DNA of 6,966 nucleotides from Desulfonatronovibrio sp. (GTDB lineage Bacteria; Desulfobacterota; Desulfovibrionia; Desulfovibrionales; Desulfonatronovibrionaceae). Below the pieces are notes generated by a model. The model made no database searches and was not told where the DNA came from. It saw nothing but the letters and a program-made list of their open reading frames with translations. The position numbers were made by a program, and so were the translations under genes. Shown here one piece after another: positions 5,417 to 6,966 of this stretch. The stretch covers positions 1-6,966 of the forward strand of contig PWPY01000122.1 in the NCBI GenBank assembly GCA_003558575.1, written 5' to 3'. How positions within the stretch are numbered: the stretch's first letter is position 1; each line of letters begins with the position of its first letter.

Positions 5417-6790
5417 CTATTTGCCTTGGATATTATATTTCTTGAGTTTATACTGCAAAAGGCTTTTGGAAATACTCAACAGTTCAGCAGCTTTGACCTG
5501 GACAAAATTTGTTTTCACAAGGGCCCTTCTGATCAAAGCCGCTTCTATCTTTTCCAGAGTACTGCCCAGTTCAAGCCTAGTGGGCAAAAGATCCACAGCA
5601 CTCTTAAACTGAGCCTCTTCATCTTTTATCTCACTTGGCAAATCTTCAACACCTATCATATCCTTGGAAGACAAAACCATGCACCTTTCAACAACATTTT
5701 CCAACTGTCTCACATTGCCGGGCCACTCATATGCATTTAAATATTCCAGGGCTTCAGGGGCAAATTTTTTATTGTGGGAAACATTTTCGCCAGTCAGTTT
5801 TTCCATAAAATGGGCCACCAGTACGGGTATATCCTCACGTCGTTCGCGAAGTGGCGGGAGATTGATATTAACCACATTCAATCGATAATAAAGATCTTCC
5901 CTGAATTCACCTTTATCTACAGCCTTCTGAAGGTTTTTATTCGTGGCCGCTACCAGCCTGATATCAACACTCAGAGTCTTACTTCCTCCCACCCTTTCAA
6001 AAGACTTTTCCTGCAGAACTCTGAGCAGCTTAACCTGCAGATCTAATGAAAGCTCGCCTATTTCATCCAAGAACAGGGTTCCATTGTGGGCAAGTTCAAA
6101 CCTGCCTTTTTTCATGGCTGTAGCGCCTGTAAAGGAACCTTTCTCATGTCCGAAGATTTCACTTTCAAGAACCCCGGGACTAAGGGACATGCAGTTTACA
6201 GATATAAACGGCCCATCTTTGCGCGGTGAACTGTAATGAATACCCTTGGCTATCAGTTCTTTCCCTGTACCAGACTCACCAGTTACCAGGACTGTTGATT
6301 TACTCTGAGCTACTTTGGAAACCAGCTTCAGAACCTCGCGCATGGGTTTGCTTCTGCCCACAAGTTTATGCGGACCATGCTGCTCAGCCAGGGTCTGACG
6401 CAGAAGCCTGATTTCCTGTTCAGACCTGGAAAGCATAACAGCCTTCTTCACTGACAGCAAAAGTTCATCATTGGAAAAAGGCTTGGAAATATAATCAAAC
6501 GCACCGCACTTCATGGCTTCTACAGCACCGTCAATGCTGCCATAAGCAGTCATTATCATCACTGGAATATGAGGATAATTTTTACGCACATGCTCTAAGA
6601 TATCCTGGCCGGTTACCCTCGGCATCTTCATGTCCGTAATAACCACGTCAACTTCTGATTCATCCAGATAATTGAGGGCCATCTCAGAGTCGTTGAGCCC
6701 TGTTACGTTATACCCTTCTTCTTCCAGAATAGTTTCCAGAATAAGAAGATAGTTCTTTTCATCATCTATAACTAAAATTTGACTGCTCAT
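5417..6790 (-). CDS. NtrC-family sigma-54-dependent response regulator (REC, AAA+, Fis-type HTH)
   Basis: A 457-residue transcription activator of cytoplasmic two-component type. Receiver domain about 1-120: acidic pair D9/D10, phosphoacceptor D53 in VVITDMKMPR, T81 and K103. AAA+ domain about 142-375: Walker A GESGTGKE (171-178), sigma-54 contact loop GSFTGA (218-223, a GAFTGA variant), Walker B LFLDE with D242/E243, sensor I AATN (281-284), the arginine region FREDLYYRLN (296-305) and WPGNVRQLENV (356-366). A Fis-type helix-turn-helix lies at about 428-454 (QVKAAELLSISKSLLQYKLKKY). The ATG at 6788-6790 begins MSSQILVIDDE as receivers normally do, with AGGA very close upstream (2 bases). A TTG at 6833-6835 would add 15 residues not expected in the family. 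A kinase tail lies upstream on the same strand. The targets are unknown; no clear -24/-12 promoter was found in the window. Confidence 0.93.
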   Translation of the reverse strand: MSSQILVIDDEKNYLLILETILEEEGYNVTGLNDSEMALNYLDESEVDVVITDMKMPRVTGQDILEHVRKNYPHIPVMIMTAYGSIDGAVEAMKCGAFDYISKPFSNDELLLSVKKAVMLSRSEQEIRLLRQTLAEQHGPHKLVGRSKPMREVLKLVSKVAQSKSTVLVTGESGTGKELIAKGIHYSSPRKDGPFISVNCMSLSPGVLESEIFGHEKGSFTGATAMKKGRFELAHNGTLFLDEIGELSLDLQVKLLRVLQEKSFERVGGSKTLSVDIRLVAATNKNLQKAVDKGEFREDLYYRLNVVNINLPPLRERREDIPVLVAHFMEKLTGENVSHNKKFAPEALEYLNAYEWPGNVRQLENVVERCMVLSSKDMIGVEDLPSEIKDEEAQFKSAVDLLPTRLELGSTLEKIEAALIRRALVKTNFVQVKAAELLSISKSLLQYKLKKYNIQGK

Positions 6791-6824
6791 TTTCCTACTT
6801 GATACAAAGTAATAAATTAGTTGA

Positions 6825-6839
6825 ATGATTTCCAATCAT
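6825..6839. promoter_or_regulatory. Short dyad upstream of the regulator gene
   Basis: ATGATT-TCC-AATCAT is a perfect 6-bp dyad with a 3-base centre, about 35 bases upstream of the regulator's ATG, in the gap after the kinase fragment. It could be an operator or a small mRNA hairpin. Dyads of this size arise by chance fairly often in AT-rich DNA, so this is weak. Confidence 0.2.
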
Positions 6840-6885
6840 ATGCCTAATTCCCTAACGGAAAAGCAAAATGAATATTGTTTGCCGC

Positions 6886-6906
6886 ATCATTTGCTCTTCT
6901 GCAAAT
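6886..6906 (-). other. Small hairpin just after the kinase stop codon
   Basis: On the - strand, ATTTGC and GCAAAT pair around the 6-base loop AGAAGA, immediately after the TGA at 6907-6909. No T-run follows, so it is unlikely to be a full terminator. It may protect or separate the kinase part of a shared transcript. Confidence 0.3.
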
Positions 6907-6966
6907 TCAGTCCTTGCTTGTTGGGAATTCAATCCTGACCATCCCTCCACCTTGCTCATTACTGCT
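6907..6966 (-). CDS. C-terminal end of a probable sensor histidine kinase (partial, runs off the right edge)
   Basis: The last 19 codons before a TGA at 6907-6909 read SSNEQGGGMVRIEFPTSKD. A glycine-rich stretch followed by a beta-strand of the type xVRIEFP and a short tail is how the HATPase_c domain of histidine kinases usually ends. It lies on the same strand as the NtrC-type regulator, 116 bases upstream of its ATG, where a cognate kinase is expected. The fragment is too short for proof, and the catalytic N and G1 boxes and the phospho-accepting His lie outside the window. Confidence 0.55.
   Translation of the reverse strand, partial: SSNEQGGGMVRIEFPTSKD

Noticed and set aside
5279..5740. 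+ strand open frame of 153 codons overlapping the hairpin element and the end of the regulator.
   Set aside because: It is a shadow of the regulator's coding strand plus repeat DNA, with no recognisable protein features.
6791..6835. Upstream TTG start adding 15 residues to the regulator.
   Set aside because: The added residues (MEIIQLIYYF...) are unlike receiver N-termini, and the ATG at 6788-6790 fits the family exactly.

Overview
The window looks like a chromosomal segment of an anaerobic deltaproteobacterium (Desulfobacterota, plausibly Desulfovibrionales). This rests on moderate GC judged by eye, the type of YkgJ-like cysteine-cluster protein, a sensor-kinase/NtrC-type regulator pair, and intergenic REP-like palindromes. 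It is an inference from gene style, not from a marker gene.

Layout, left to right. Positions 1-297 are mostly non-coding, with a strong hairpin near the left edge, a possible open-frame tail of an upstream gene and a possible promoter. A + strand gene (298-942) encodes a YkgJ-family cysteine-cluster protein. Converging on it, with 7 bases between stops, is a - strand gene (950-1975) for a membrane-anchored, cysteine-free protein of unknown function. Next comes a 154-bp non-autonomous mobile element (2007-2160). Positions 2196-5111 (- strand) hold one long reading frame for an MrfA/YprA-type helicase fused to an MrfB/YprB-type DEDDy exonuclease. It is interrupted by one in-frame TAA at 2601-2603, which separates nuclease motif Exo I from Exo II and Exo III. 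A second mobile element (5259-5406, 148 bp) lies between this gene and a - strand sigma-54-dependent NtrC-type response regulator (5417-6790). At the right edge are the last 19 codons of what is probably its partner histidine kinase (6907-6966).

How the genes relate: the kinase fragment and the regulator form a plausible two-component pair. The helicase-nuclease is a predicted DNA repair enzyme of the mitomycin-repair type, and its nuclease half is now split off by a nonsense codon. The YkgJ protein and the anchored protein show no clear link to the others.

The most striking result is a family of small mobile elements. Two copies, at 2007-2160 and 5259-5406, have the same 14-bp inverted ends (consensus GTAACTATTCACCA) and similar length, and 8-bp flanking duplications (8/8 matching in one, 7/8 in the other). 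Their interiors are unrelated: one carries an inverted pair of REP-like palindromes, the other a long hairpin with a perfect 21-bp stem. The GTAA ends and 8-bp duplications suggest mobilisation by an IS66-type transposase. No transposase is present in the window.
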